Below, piece after piece: positions 1 through 7,768 of a stretch of 25,535 nt of DNA. The stretch covers positions 1 to 25,535 of the forward strand of contig CAYROE010000011.1 of the NCBI GenBank assembly GCA_964425855.1, in the 5' to 3' direction. The stretch is from S143-63 sp964425855 (GTDB lineage: Archaea > Thermoproteota > Thermoprotei_A > Sulfolobales > Acidilobaceae). Numbering within the stretch: position 1 is the first letter of the stretch; each line of letters begins with the position of its first letter. A program made the position numbers and the translations under genes. A model generated the notes under the pieces. The model had not been told where the DNA came from. It worked only from the letters and a program-made list of their open reading frames with translations, and did not search any database.

Positions 1-259
1 GATAATAGAGGAGATAGCTTGGATAGATATCGCACCACGTTAGCTCACGTTCCTCTCCCCAAAGAACAATTCCTGGTTTACAGCTATCAATAGCCGCCAG
101 ATCTACAATGCCATAGTCCACGTATTCCCAGAAGTCACGAAGTATTATCCGCCAATTAGGACAAAGACTATAATCACCATATTTCACGCACTGATTACAC
201 GGAAGTATCAGGAGAATATGTGCCCGGCCTAGGAACCTAGGAGAGTACACTGGTTTCAA
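1..259 (-). CDS. Cysteine-containing protein of unknown function, N-terminal part only
   Basis: The frame is open from a TTG at 259 to the left edge of the window (86 codons), so the C-terminus is missing. TTG overlaps the TGA stop of the upstream transglycosylase-like gene by 4 bp (TTGA), and a GAGGGG ribosome-binding motif lies 11 nt before it; both support translational coupling and this start. The protein contains the segment LILPCNQCVKY (Cys21, Cys24) followed by Cys33, and two further cysteines near residues 60 and 76. A hydrophobic strand followed by Pro-Cys and a Lys-Tyr pair recalls, weakly, the PCSxxKPY segment of archaeosine-synthase-type (DUF5591) and DUF6884 domains. That resemblance is from memory and is only a suggestion. 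Being coupled to a TGT homologue, it may act on the same modified base. I do not recognise it with confidence. Confidence 0.6.
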   Translation of the reverse strand, partial: MKPVYSPRFLGRAHILLILPCNQCVKYGDYSLCPNWRIILRDFWEYVDYGIVDLAAIDSCKPGIVLWGEERELTWCDIYPSYLLYY

Positions 260-1029
260 ACTGATACCAGCCCCTCAGCTCTCCCCAGGTATCCTCGTAT
301 CGCGTGCATGTTCGCTTCAACGGGTGTAACCGCCCCATATACAGTTCTACGCCTCCACTGTATCTCGGCGAGCCACCCACTACTATCAACACTGAACACG
401 TTCTCTAGGAGGCCACGCCTCCTGAGGCCTTTGAGGACCCGTATCCCAACGCCGAAGATATGTAGGAGCACGTCATATCCCGTGAGCCTCTTAACCACCT
501 CAGCCACGAAAGAAACCCTTTTCTTAAACCCATCTAGTCCCCCGACGCCTATAACGGGCTTTCTATTCATCACGTATGCCTGATCCAAGACACCATAGTC
601 CACTAACTCCTCTAAGAAAAGAACATAGTCCTTCGGGCTATCGCCTTGTAGTACAGGGAGGAATCTGCCGCGATAAGACTCCATGAACCTAAGAGTCCTC
701 TCTAAAGTAGCCCTAGGATCACCAGGAACATCGGGTGCAACAACGAAATCCCACAAATCCTTATTCTCCTCTATGACCCTTGCATAAGCCTCCACCTCCA
801 CCTCCTCGCCAACCCTCATTAAGTGATAAGCACCACTATCAAGCATAACATAGCCAAGAACCTTTCTCCTACGCAGAGCACGGAGCCTCTCTAAACTAAC
901 AGGTTTCCACTTGACCGTAGTATAACTGATCAAAACATCAGGCCTACTACCACTAGCACCTAGCCTTGCAAGTGCTTCACTCTTCGCCTCGCTCACATCT
1001 GGTAATACGATGAATAATCGTACACTCAC
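256..1029 (-). CDS. TGT-superfamily (DpdA-like) base transglycosylase homologue
   Basis: This 257-residue protein has the architecture of tRNA-guanine transglycosylases in a short, zinc-free form. In order it shows LDSGAYH (Asp64, matching the TGT general acid/base in DSGGF), APDVPGD (Asp100, the base-recognition Asp), LPVLQGD (Gln128, matching IVQGG), IGVGGLDG (160-167, matching the GGLA loop) and IFGVG...VFSVDSSGW (191-219, Asp215 matching the nucleophilic Asp). It contains no cysteine, so the TGT zinc site is absent, and there is no PUA domain. It is therefore not the housekeeping archaeosine TGT. The DSSGW context is typical of DpdA, which inserts 7-deazaguanines into DNA; tRNA as substrate is not excluded. 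The start is GTG with a weak AGGG seven nt upstream. The next gene overlaps by 4 bp. Fold and catalytic Asp residues are well supported; the substrate is inference. Confidence 0.8.
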   Translation of the reverse strand: MSVRLFIVLPDVSEAKSEALARLGASGSRPDVLISYTTVKWKPVSLERLRALRRRKVLGYVMLDSGAYHLMRVGEEVEVEAYARVIEENKDLWDFVVAPDVPGDPRATLERTLRFMESYRGRFLPVLQGDSPKDYVLFLEELVDYGVLDQAYVMNRKPVIGVGGLDGFKKRVSFVAEVVKRLTGYDVLLHIFGVGIRVLKGLRRRGLLENVFSVDSSGWLAEIQWRRRTVYGAVTPVEANMHAIRGYLGRAEGLVSV

Positions 1030-1136
1030 AGAGAGACCCTGTAAATGAACCTAATCCCGTAATACGAATAAGGAGGAAACCCCCGGGAGAAAGGCTAACA
1101 CTTTATAAACAAACAAGCGGATAACACATGTCCGTC

Positions 1137-1148
1137 AACTAAATAAAC
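1137..1148 (+). promoter_or_regulatory. Candidate TATA box for tRNA-Gln
   Basis: An AACTAAATAAAC element lies about 40 bp before the mature tRNA 5' end. Archaeal spacing of about 25 nt would start transcription near 1169 and leave a leader of about 15 nt. A second TTTATAAA box at 1102-1109 is near-palindromic and could serve either this gene (with a longer leader) or the minus-strand transglycosylase gene. This rests on motif and spacing only. Confidence 0.35.
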
Positions 1149-1183
1149 CCGCCACATGATACGATAATATAGTGGCCGCAGGT

Positions 1184-1259
1184 AGCCGGGTCGTCTAGCG
1201 GCCCAGGATGCGGGGCTCTGGCCCCCGTGACCGGGGTTCGAATCCCCGCCCGGCTACCA
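1184..1259 (+). tRNA. tRNA-Gln(CTG), CCA encoded
   Basis: A full cloverleaf can be drawn. The acceptor AGCCGGG (1184-1190) pairs with CCCGGCT (1249-1255). The D-arm reads GTCTAGCGG.... The anticodon stem CGGGG/CCCCG encloses the loop CTCTGGC, giving anticodon CTG. The T-arm is CGGGG-TTCGAAT-CCCCG. Discriminator A1256 is followed by genomic CCA (1257-1259). The A1-U72 first pair is characteristic of archaeal tRNA-Gln, which in most archaea is charged as Glu-tRNA-Gln and then amidated. There is no intron. The three bases before position 1 (GGT, 1181-1183) are complementary to the discriminator plus CC. Confidence 0.95.
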
Positions 1260-1355
1260 CTCTTTAACCATATAATCGTCTGAATTGTAAATAGAGCATG
1301 ATTCAAATTGTAAAAATTCGTGTAAGAATCCATTATTTCACTGGGAGAATACTAG

Positions 1356-1895
1356 ATGCGCGAGAAAAATAAGAGGTGCGAATTCATAGTATTCTTCGAT
1401 CTAGACGGTACTATGTGGACTCATCTCGATGTGTCTGCTATGAAGCCTCCTTTCAATCCGGTAGGAGAAGGCATGATAATGGATTCCAGCGGGGAAGAGC
1501 TGAGACTGTATCAAGAGATGGTGGAGCTAGTCAAATATGTTAGGGAGCTGGGCGGGCTGACTAGTACTCTTAGCTGGAATCGACAAAGCCACGCGCTATC
1601 TGCACTAAAGACCCTTGGAATAGACGGCTTGTTCGATTATCATGCTATAAAGCCCACGCCAGACAAGTACTCATACATGCAAGAGGTTCTCGAAAAAATA
1701 GAACAAGAGTGTGGTAGAAGGATACCGCCGGGATGCATAGTCTATATAGATGACCGTGAAATACATCTCGAGGAAATACTCGAAAACATAGGGGAAATAA
1801 TATTCATTAGGGCGGACAAGTGTAGAAACGACACTGCGAAGTGCCGGGAAACCATAAAGGCGATAGCGGATAAATGCCGTGGCATTAGAGATTAA
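1356..1895 (+). CDS. HAD-superfamily phosphatase, MDP-1 (magnesium-dependent phosphatase-1) type
   Basis: The 179-residue protein carries the HAD motifs in order: FFDLDGTMW (Asp15 nucleophile, Asp17 acid/base; the Trp after DGTx is typical of MDP-1), TLSWN (Ser73, motif II), a Lys in the AIKPTPDK segment near 99-104 (motif III) and YIDDRE (Asp132/Asp133, Mg binding). There is no large cap insertion, as expected for capless MDP-1. The ATG is preceded by GGGAG at a spacing of 8 nt. The C-terminus has four cysteines at about 8-residue intervals, unusual for the family. MDP-1 proteins are protein-tyrosine or sugar-phosphate phosphatases; the substrate here is unknown. The PLP lyase gene follows after 38 bp on the same strand, so the two are probably co-transcribed. 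Confidence 0.85.
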   Translation: MREKNKRCEFIVFFDLDGTMWTHLDVSAMKPPFNPVGEGMIMDSSGEELRLYQEMVELVKYVRELGGLTSTLSWNRQSHALSALKTLGIDGLFDYHAIKPTPDKYSYMQEVLEKIEQECGRRIPPGCIVYIDDREIHLEEILENIGEIIFIRADKCRNDTAKCRETIKAIADKCRGIRD

Positions 1896-1933
1896 TCCAA
1901 GCAATAACACCTATCTGTATTGGTGCATGCCTC

Positions 1934-3379
1934 TTGAAAAAGTCCTACTATAAGGGACTAACCCCGGAACAATTGTTTTCTCTCATAGAAAAAATCGAGA
2001 GCCACGACATGAATCCATGGACAGGAAAAGTATTCACTCACATATACGATCCCGGAGAACCAGAACTAATAGAATATGCCCGTGGAGCACTTCTGAGAAA
2101 CTATGATAAAACAATGCTAGACTTCACAGTTTATCCAAGCATAGTATTCTATGAGACAGATCTCGCCAGGTTCCTCCTAGGGATCTTCAATGGGGGAGAA
2201 GACAGTGTTGGATCCTTTACATATGGGGGTACTGAGAGTATAATGCTAGCTGTCAAGTCGGCAAGAGAATACTTTAAGAAAAAAGCAGGGGACTCAACGC
2301 CGGAGATAATTCTTCCCGAAACAGCACATCCAGCATTCCGTAAATCGGCCGAGTACCTCGGATTGAGGGTCAAAATAATCGCGGTTAATCGTGATACCTG
2401 GATAGTAGACCCGGCAGACATAGACTCCGCCATAGGAAAAAACACGGCCATGGTGGTCGTCTCCACCCCCAACTATCCTTATGGGACAGTTGACCCAGTA
2501 GAGGAAGTGGCAGACGTTACAAGAGACAAGGATATATGGCTACATATCGACGCCTGCCTGGGAGGTATGATTCTTCCATTCCTTAGAGAGAAGGACCCTG
2601 AAATACCACGTATAGGGTTCGAAGTGGAAGGAGTCTACTCGATAAGCGTGGACATGCATAAGTTTGGCTATGCACCCAAAGGCTCATCGATGATCCTATA
2701 TAGGGACAAGGAGCTAAGGCTAGGCCAGTTATATGTCAGCGCGTCATGGCCAGGATACCCGCTTGTGAACCAGACAGTCCTCTCAACGAGAAGCGCGGGT
2801 ACACTCGCTGCTGCCTGGACAATAGCTAGACTACTGGGGTACGAGGGATACTCTAGGATGGCCGAGAAAATCTACAAGGCGAGGAGAACTATCGAGGAAG
2901 GTATAAACAATACCGGCACACTATATGTCATTGGTAAACCAAAGGCGGGCACCCTAGCCTTCACAAGCGATAAGAAGAATGTATTCCATCTAGGACGCCT
3001 CCTACGAAAGAGAGGATGGATCCTGCAGTCCCAACCAGGCAACAGGCATCTAGGATATCCTCCCAGTCTTCATATGACGATAAGCCCCGTACACGCAGAG
3101 GGCCCAGCTGACAAGTTCGTAGAAGACCTAGCTATGCTTGTCGATGTGGCTGAAGACTGGAACTGGCAACTTGTTGAGAGCATGATTAAACAATTGGGGC
3201 TTGGAAATGGCCAGGATCTAGAAGCCGCCGCGTTAATGGGCAGAATGGTGAAGGAACAATTAGTCTCGGGCGGCGGAGAGGGAGAGGGACTAGACATTGT
3301 TGACCTCCTAATATATTGGTTTGAACCAGACAGGGTAGAGGAATTACTGAAGATAGCTGTAAACGAGATATTCTCGTGA
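1934..3379 (+). CDS. PLP-dependent group II decarboxylase/lyase, sphingosine-1-phosphate-lyase-like
   Basis: This 481-residue fold-type I PLP enzyme has the cofactor lysine in SVDMHKFGYAPKGSS (Lys243), the pyridine-N Asp in HIDACLGG (Asp206), and the phosphate-binding TYGGTESI (97-103). The DxHKxGxAPKGS context and HxDACLGG are hallmarks of the sphingosine-1-phosphate lyase branch rather than the MfnA/GAD branch. The N-terminus, including SGKVF-like WTGKVF, aligns with cytosolic S1P lyases, and no membrane anchor is seen. The start is TTG; an upstream ATG at 1927 is in another frame and stops quickly, and no strong ribosome-binding site is visible. Archaea are not known to make sphingolipids, so the true substrate may be another phosphorylated amino alcohol or an acidic amino acid. 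The preceding phosphatase gene fits a phospho-compound pathway, but that is inference. Confidence 0.85.
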   Translation: MKKSYYKGLTPEQLFSLIEKIESHDMNPWTGKVFTHIYDPGEPELIEYARGALLRNYDKTMLDFTVYPSIVFYETDLARFLLGIFNGGEDSVGSFTYGGTESIMLAVKSAREYFKKKAGDSTPEIILPETAHPAFRKSAEYLGLRVKIIAVNRDTWIVDPADIDSAIGKNTAMVVVSTPNYPYGTVDPVEEVADVTRDKDIWLHIDACLGGMILPFLREKDPEIPRIGFEVEGVYSISVDMHKFGYAPKGSSMILYRDKELRLGQLYVSASWPGYPLVNQTVLSTRSAGTLAAAWTIARLLGYEGYSRMAEKIYKARRTIEEGINNTGTLYVIGKPKAGTLAFTSDKKNVFHLGRLLRKRGWILQSQPGNRHLGYPPSLHMTISPVHAEGPADKFVEDLAMLVDVAEDWNWQLVESMIKQLGLGNGQDLEAAALMGRMVKEQLVSGGGEGEGLDIVDLLIYWFEPDRVEELLKIAVNEIFS

Positions 3380-3399
3380 CCAGAAGGAATGTATAGGAC

Positions 3400-4932
3400 C
3401 TAACGCTGTTGTTTGAACTGTGAAAGTTCGCGGAACGTCTTTTTCACATTATTATACATTCTCGTATATGATGCGAGGAGTTTCTGATAAGTCTCTCGGT
3501 ATTTCCCAGGCTTATACTGGCGAGCTATCTTTATCTTTGACGCATATTGTTCAAGGGTAGAATATCCTAGGCCGAAGCCGGCTATCATGGCTCCACCTTT
3601 TAGTCCAGCTAGTTCGGGGGCGGAAGGAATCTCTACTGTGTAGCCTGTCATATCAGCCAGTAGTTGTCCTACAAGTTCACTACGTGCCAGTCCTCCAACT
3701 AGTCTTACAGGCTCCTCACTACCTGAGAGCTTTGAAGCATACTTGAATCCCCAAGCTGTATTAAGTACAACGCCCTCAACGACGCTCCTCATTATTTCTC
3801 TCCTGTCAGTATTAAGATCGAGTCCTATAAGCACTCCACGAGCATAAGGGTCGTCTACAGGGCATCTCTCTCCGAAAAGCCATGGTCCAAAGAGTAATCC
3901 ATAGGCTCCAGGCGGTACTTCTATTATAGCGGTTAAAGCCTCGCCTACGTTATCGAAACCTAAAAGGTTGCTTGCCCATTCTACGGCCCCACCTGCTACT
4001 TCCTGCTCACCAATAGCAAGATAGTATCCGGGACGGGCCGATACAAGGCTCCCAATATAATGGCTAATATCGAGAACCCTCTTCCTCTTATGAAAAGCTG
4101 TCCATCCACTTGTGCCTAGGTAAACGTGGAGTCTGCGCTCCTCTACAGCGCCGGATCCCAGTGCCACAGCCGCGACATCTCCCATACCCACTAATACTCG
4201 AGTATTCTCTGGTAAGCCAAGCTCTTTGCTGGCCTGCTTAGTTAAGGACCCAGCTATCTCGTGTGCCTGCATTATAGCAGGCATCTTATCAGGATCTAAT
4301 CCGTATCTCGTGAATAGCTTCCTGCTCCATTTTGGAGGTATTTGCCTGGTATCAGCGAGCCAAGTTAGATGAGCGTCATCCGCAGGATACACCGGCGTGC
4401 TTGTAGCCTTATAGACTAGGTATCCTACCGCCCCCAGAACATGTTTGGCCCGCTCATATTCCCTAGGCAAGTTTTCCCGGATCCATACAAGCTTAGAGAT
4501 AACGTCTTTTCCAGTGCTGCTAGGTGCACCTCCAGTAATTCTTAGAAATTCTAGTAGCCTAAACACATTGTATCCGGATACACGGAGTAGACCACTCCAA
4601 ACACTTTTGGGTAGACCTGCAGCCCTCTCATCTAGCCAAGTAATCAGGTTAGTTAACGGTTCTCCTTTTTCGTCGAGAAGTATTAAGCCAGCCATGTAAG
4701 CAACAAAGACGACTGCATCTACCCTATCATCGCTTGACGAGACAAGATCCTGTGCAAGCCCCGTAACAGTTCTCCAAAGCCATTCCGGGTCTTGCTCCGC
4801 TAGCCCCGGGGCGGGATAAATAACTTGAGACACGGCCTGTCTTATATCAATTATTTTTAGGGACTCCAAGTCTACGAGGCCAGCCTTTATCCTTGTAGTC
4901 CCAATATCAAACACTAATGCCTTTGACGTCAA
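3400..4932 (-). CDS. FGGY-family carbohydrate kinase
   Basis: This 510-residue sugar kinase begins with VFDIGTTRIKAGLVD (Asp9, the first phosphate-binding loop of the actin/hexokinase fold). The catalytic-base motif GMGDVAA (Asp252) and the second phosphate loop YLGTSGW (271-277) follow. The C-terminal half has the adenosine motif LVGGLARSELVGQLLADMTG, and GLKGGAMIAG near 440. Length and motif order fit xylulokinase, gluconate kinase or ribulokinase, and specificity cannot be called from the sequence. The start is TTG with a GGGG ribosome-binding motif 10 nt upstream; a nearby ATG is out of frame. It is convergent with the PLP lyase (20 bp between stop codons) and separated from dtdA by an AT-rich 169 bp. 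Confidence 0.88.
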   Translation of the reverse strand: MTSKALVFDIGTTRIKAGLVDLESLKIIDIRQAVSQVIYPAPGLAEQDPEWLWRTVTGLAQDLVSSSDDRVDAVVFVAYMAGLILLDEKGEPLTNLITWLDERAAGLPKSVWSGLLRVSGYNVFRLLEFLRITGGAPSSTGKDVISKLVWIRENLPREYERAKHVLGAVGYLVYKATSTPVYPADDAHLTWLADTRQIPPKWSRKLFTRYGLDPDKMPAIMQAHEIAGSLTKQASKELGLPENTRVLVGMGDVAAVALGSGAVEERRLHVYLGTSGWTAFHKRKRVLDISHYIGSLVSARPGYYLAIGEQEVAGGAVEWASNLLGFDNVGEALTAIIEVPPGAYGLLFGPWLFGERCPVDDPYARGVLIGLDLNTDRREIMRSVVEGVVLNTAWGFKYASKLSGSEEPVRLVGGLARSELVGQLLADMTGYTVEIPSAPELAGLKGGAMIAGFGLGYSTLEQYASKIKIARQYKPGKYRETYQKLLASYTRMYNNVKKTFRELSQFKQQR

Positions 4933-5018
4933 ACTCTATCATCCCCTAGGGCGAGAACAAAATGCTTCCCTGCATGGATAGCAATATCCTTACATGTATT
5001 CTTGTAAACTGATAGCTG

Positions 5019-5049
5019 TAAATAATAATTAATAAATGAAAAATAAATA
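5019..5049 (-). terminator. T-rich tract behind dtdA, candidate terminator
   Basis: On the minus strand this stretch is almost only T and A, with runs TTTATTTTT and TTATTATTT, about 53 nt after the dtdA stop and ahead of the sugar-kinase gene. Archaeal RNA polymerase terminates at oligo-T tracts without needing a hairpin. It could equally be upstream promoter DNA of the kinase gene. Confidence 0.3.
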
Positions 5050-5101
5050 CTGTGGGACAAGAAGGGGGAACAAGAATATAGAGCCCTAACAGTACAGGAA
5101 A

Positions 5102-5956
5102 CTAAAGGATAACGACCTCGACATTACTAAGAGAACTCACTACATCAACTACGAACTGCCTATATCTACTTTTTATGCTCTTCTTACGTATCACAGCTGC
5201 CTCCGCAGGGCCAGGCCATGTCTTCAAAATTGCTTGTCTTATAACCTCCTCGGATACACCTTTCTGGAAAGCGTATTTCGGAATAATATGACCAAAACAG
5301 TACTCGCCATTGAGGTGGAGCTCAGTGAACTTCACCGGATAATGAGTCTCTCCAAATCCAGCTACCCTACGACAACCCGTATCTATTCCCCGCTCAAGAA
5401 CACCCACAACAGCTTCCGCCATAGATTCCTGCGCTTTCTCGTCTTTCCATTCTTCAGGCGTGCTCCCTATCTCTATAAAGACAAGAGGTACCTTATTCGA
5501 TGTTGGCCCATGATGAGTTGCCTCAAGAGTCACAACGTATCTCTCCAATAGCCCCCTCGCCTCAGCTGCGTCCCGATAGTTCCTTAGCAACGTTCTGCTT
5601 AGTGGAGGCGCCGAGAAAGATAATGTATAGGGTTCGCCGCCGTAGCTAGAGTCATTCGTAGGATTACCAGTGTGATGAGTCGTTAGACTAGGCTTGCCAC
5701 TACTCGCACTGTGCCGTGACAAAATGATTACAACGTCTGCCGATGGGTCCGGAGACGTGTCCAGCCAAGTGAAGTATAAGGTCTCCTCATCGTATCCTGC
5801 TAGGTAAACGCTGTTGTTTAGGATCCAGCATTCTTCTGCTGGTGGCGGACAAGTAGTCTTTTCAGCATCTATGAGTTCACGGAGTGCTCTTGCAGCTCCG
5901 GAACCCGCGATATCGCGCACGCTATAGACGATAGCCAGCCTAGGCAGTGTGGTCAC
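5102..5956 (-). CDS. dtdA: D-aminoacyl-tRNA deacylase, archaeal DtdA/GEK1 type
   Basis: DtdA frees tRNA from mis-attached D-amino acids. The family motifs are all present: LSRHSASSGKPSLTTH followed by TGN, GGEP, LEATHHGPTS, VFIEIGSTPEEW, GFGETHYPVKFTEL and FGHIIPKYA; these His-rich segments bind zinc and substrate. I chose GTG at 5956 (284 residues), because GGTGAG lies 6 nt before it and the protein then begins MTTLPRLAIVYSVRD, matching the usual N-terminus. An in-frame ATG at 5998 would add 14 residues, has no ribosome-binding site, and could only be used from a near-leaderless transcript. The gene follows the Nudix gene but seems to have its own promoter in the short gap. Identity is firm; the exact start is likely but not certain. 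Confidence 0.92.
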   Translation of the reverse strand: MTTLPRLAIVYSVRDIAGSGAARALRELIDAEKTTCPPPAEECWILNNSVYLAGYDEETLYFTWLDTSPDPSADVVIILSRHSASSGKPSLTTHHTGNPTNDSSYGGEPYTLSFSAPPLSRTLLRNYRDAAEARGLLERYVVTLEATHHGPTSNKVPLVFIEIGSTPEEWKDEKAQESMAEAVVGVLERGIDTGCRRVAGFGETHYPVKFTELHLNGEYCFGHIIPKYAFQKGVSEEVIRQAILKTWPGPAEAAVIRKKSIKSRYRQFVVDVVSSLSNVEVVIL

Positions 5957-6019
5957 TTTGTACTCACCGATGAGTCTCCTAGCGCCAGTAGGAGTCATCA
6001 GTAGAGTGTAAATTGATAA

Positions 6020-6031
6020 AGTTATATAATC
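6020..6031 (-). promoter_or_regulatory. Candidate TATA box of dtdA
   Basis: On the minus strand GATTATATAACT sits in the 32-bp gap after the Nudix stop. Its centre is about 26 bp before position 6000, so transcription should begin beside the ATG at 5998. That gives either a leaderless mRNA from 5998 or a leader of about 44 nt for the GTG at 5956. dtdA may therefore be transcribed apart from the mevalonate operon. Confidence 0.45.
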
Positions 6032-6534
6032 TATATTCTTAGCCTTACTTTAGCGGCTAATAGTAGCAGTATTGTTTTAGCGTCTTCGATCTCTCCCCTG
6101 TCTATCATATTAAGGGCCTCATCTAGCGGTATTTTGACGAGACGGATTATTTCATGTGGCTCTGGGCTACTCTCTCCCGGCTCGGGATCTGGGGCTAGGA
6201 AGAGGTATAGTTTCTCAGTGGAGTAACCTGGCGATACGTATCCCGAGCCTACTGTTATGAGTTTGGTCGCCCTGTATCCTGTTTCTTCCTTGAGTTCTCT
6301 TAGAGCTGCTCTCTCGGGGGTTTCTCCCTTATCGATGACTCCGGCAGGAGCCTCTAGGATATACTTGTCTATTACCGGCCTGTACTGTCTTATTAGCACG
6401 ACGTCCTCTCCTAATACTGGAAGAACGGCTACTGCGTTAGGGAATATTACCTGGTCCACTATCATCGTGTGGCCATTTGGGAGAACCTTTTCCTCTGCCC
6501 GGAAAAGCACCCTTCTACCCCTACACTCAACCAT
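6031..6534 (-). CDS. Nudix hydrolase, ADP-ribose pyrophosphatase type
   Basis: This 167-residue protein holds a perfect Nudix box, Gx5Ex7REUxEExGU, at 65-87 (Gly65, Glu71, REL and EETGY). The downstream SPGYSTE at 101-107 is the usual ADP-ribose pyrophosphatase determinant. It should split ADP-ribose or a related NDP-sugar to AMP/NMP and a sugar phosphate with Mg2+. The ATG overlaps the end of HMG-CoA reductase by 8 bp, and GAGGTGA stands 6 nt before it, so it is translationally coupled and is the distal gene of the mevalonate operon. Whether it serves isoprenoid metabolism or is only a passenger cannot be seen. Confidence 0.9.
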   Translation of the reverse strand: MVECRGRRVLFRAEEKVLPNGHTMIVDQVIFPNAVAVLPVLGEDVVLIRQYRPVIDKYILEAPAGVIDKGETPERAALRELKEETGYRATKLITVGSGYVSPGYSTEKLYLFLAPDPEPGESSPEPHEIIRLVKIPLDEALNMIDRGEIEDAKTILLLLAAKVRLRI

Positions 6535-7768
6535 TCTTTTTCACCTCTCTTCTTCCATACAGTCGATGGCCACGCGCCATGTGTCCTGCCGCCTGTGCGG
6601 CGAGTATATTTAACTCGCCGGCAAGCACGGTCGCAGCTATAATTTCGGCGAATTTCAACACATTTGTGCCCGGTGGGTTTCCTCCACCTGCTACACCTAG
6701 GAGCGACAGGGCTTCTCTCTGGGTAGGAAGCCATGTTCCTCCTCCTACGGTTCCGATCTCGAGGCTCGGCAAGGTTACGCTGATGTAGAGGTCCTCGCCT
6801 CTTACCTCTGTCCACGTGTAGGTAATGCTAGATTCTACCACTTGGGCCATGTCTTGCCCGGTTGCCAGGAAGATGCCTGCTATTATGTTGGCTGCGTGTG
6901 CGTTGAACGTTGGGCTTCCTGCCGCGGCGCTACCCAGCAGGTTTTTCACAGTGTTTAGCTCGTGTATCTCTTCGACGCTTGCCTTGAGGGTTTGCTCCAC
7001 GATTTTTTTCTTGACTATTGCTTCTGCGACCACATATTTTCCTCTGCCAAGGATACGGTTGATAGCAGCAGGTTTCTTGTCAGAACACATGTTTCCACTG
7101 ACGCTTATACAGTCCACTATTCCCGGATAGTTCTTTTCGATGTGTCTGCATAGTTCTTCTGTGGCTATTGTTATCATATTCATTCCCATGGCGTCGCCCG
7201 TATGATAGCGGAACCGTATCCATACGATGTTCCCAACGATGTAGGGGTAGAGGTCTATTAGTTTGCCGTGGCGTGTGACCTTAGATATAACTCTATGGAA
7301 GGTTTCCTTGTTTTCTTCTATCCACTTCACGAGGGATAGGGCCTCATCTATACTGGGCGTCCATATGACTGGTGCCCTGGTCATCCCGTCCTTTACTATT
7401 CGTGTGGTTACTCCCCCGCTACTCGTTAGGGCTTTAACCCCCCGGTTAACACTCGCTACTAGTGCTCCCTCAGTAGTTGCAAGAGGAACATAGTATTCTC
7501 CACGAGCATAGGTTCCCTTAACCAGTAATGGGCCAACCACACCTACAGGCACCTGTACGGCGCCAATAGGGTTCTCGATGTTGCGGCCGAACACATCTTC
7601 AAAGTCAATAATTGTACTAGCTATGGCTGAAAGACCGATACCGTATTTGCGTTCGAGAAAAAGACGTCTAACAAGGGCGGCGAGGTTTGCGTTTCCAAGC
7701 TCTTTCTCAAGACGGGAAAGAGTTATTTCACCTGCTTCAAGCTTCTCCAGTATCTTGTCCAGCTCCAC
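6527..7768 (-). CDS. hmgA: HMG-CoA reductase, class I
   Basis: It reduces HMG-CoA to mevalonate with NADPH. Catalytic residues are in place: Glu100 in TTEGALVAS, Lys in SDKKPA, Asp306 in GQDMAQ and His396 in GHMARGH. The NADP-binding GDAMGMNM and the signature IGTVGGGT are intact. Length (413 residues) and the lack of a membrane anchor fit soluble archaeal class I enzymes. The start GTG at 7768 has GGGTG 6 nt upstream and begins MELDKILEKLEAGEI, matching Sulfolobus reductase from residue 1; a GTG at 7777 is the alternative. The gene overlaps the DUF35 gene by 32 bp, showing tight coupling. Confidence 0.96.
   Translation of the reverse strand: MELDKILEKLEAGEITLSRLEKELGNANLAALVRRLFLERKYGIGLSAIASTIIDFEDVFGRNIENPIGAVQVPVGVVGPLLVKGTYARGEYYVPLATTEGALVASVNRGVKALTSSGGVTTRIVKDGMTRAPVIWTPSIDEALSLVKWIEENKETFHRVISKVTRHGKLIDLYPYIVGNIVWIRFRYHTGDAMGMNMITIATEELCRHIEKNYPGIVDCISVSGNMCSDKKPAAINRILGRGKYVVAEAIVKKKIVEQTLKASVEEIHELNTVKNLLGSAAAGSPTFNAHAANIIAGIFLATGQDMAQVVESSITYTWTEVRGEDLYISVTLPSLEIGTVGGGTWLPTQREALSLLGVAGGGNPPGTNVLKFAEIIAATVLAGELNILAAQAAGHMARGHRLYGRREVKKNG

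Noticed and set aside
1927..1953. ATG at 1927 as the start of the PLP lyase
   Set aside because: Different frame, stops after eight codons.
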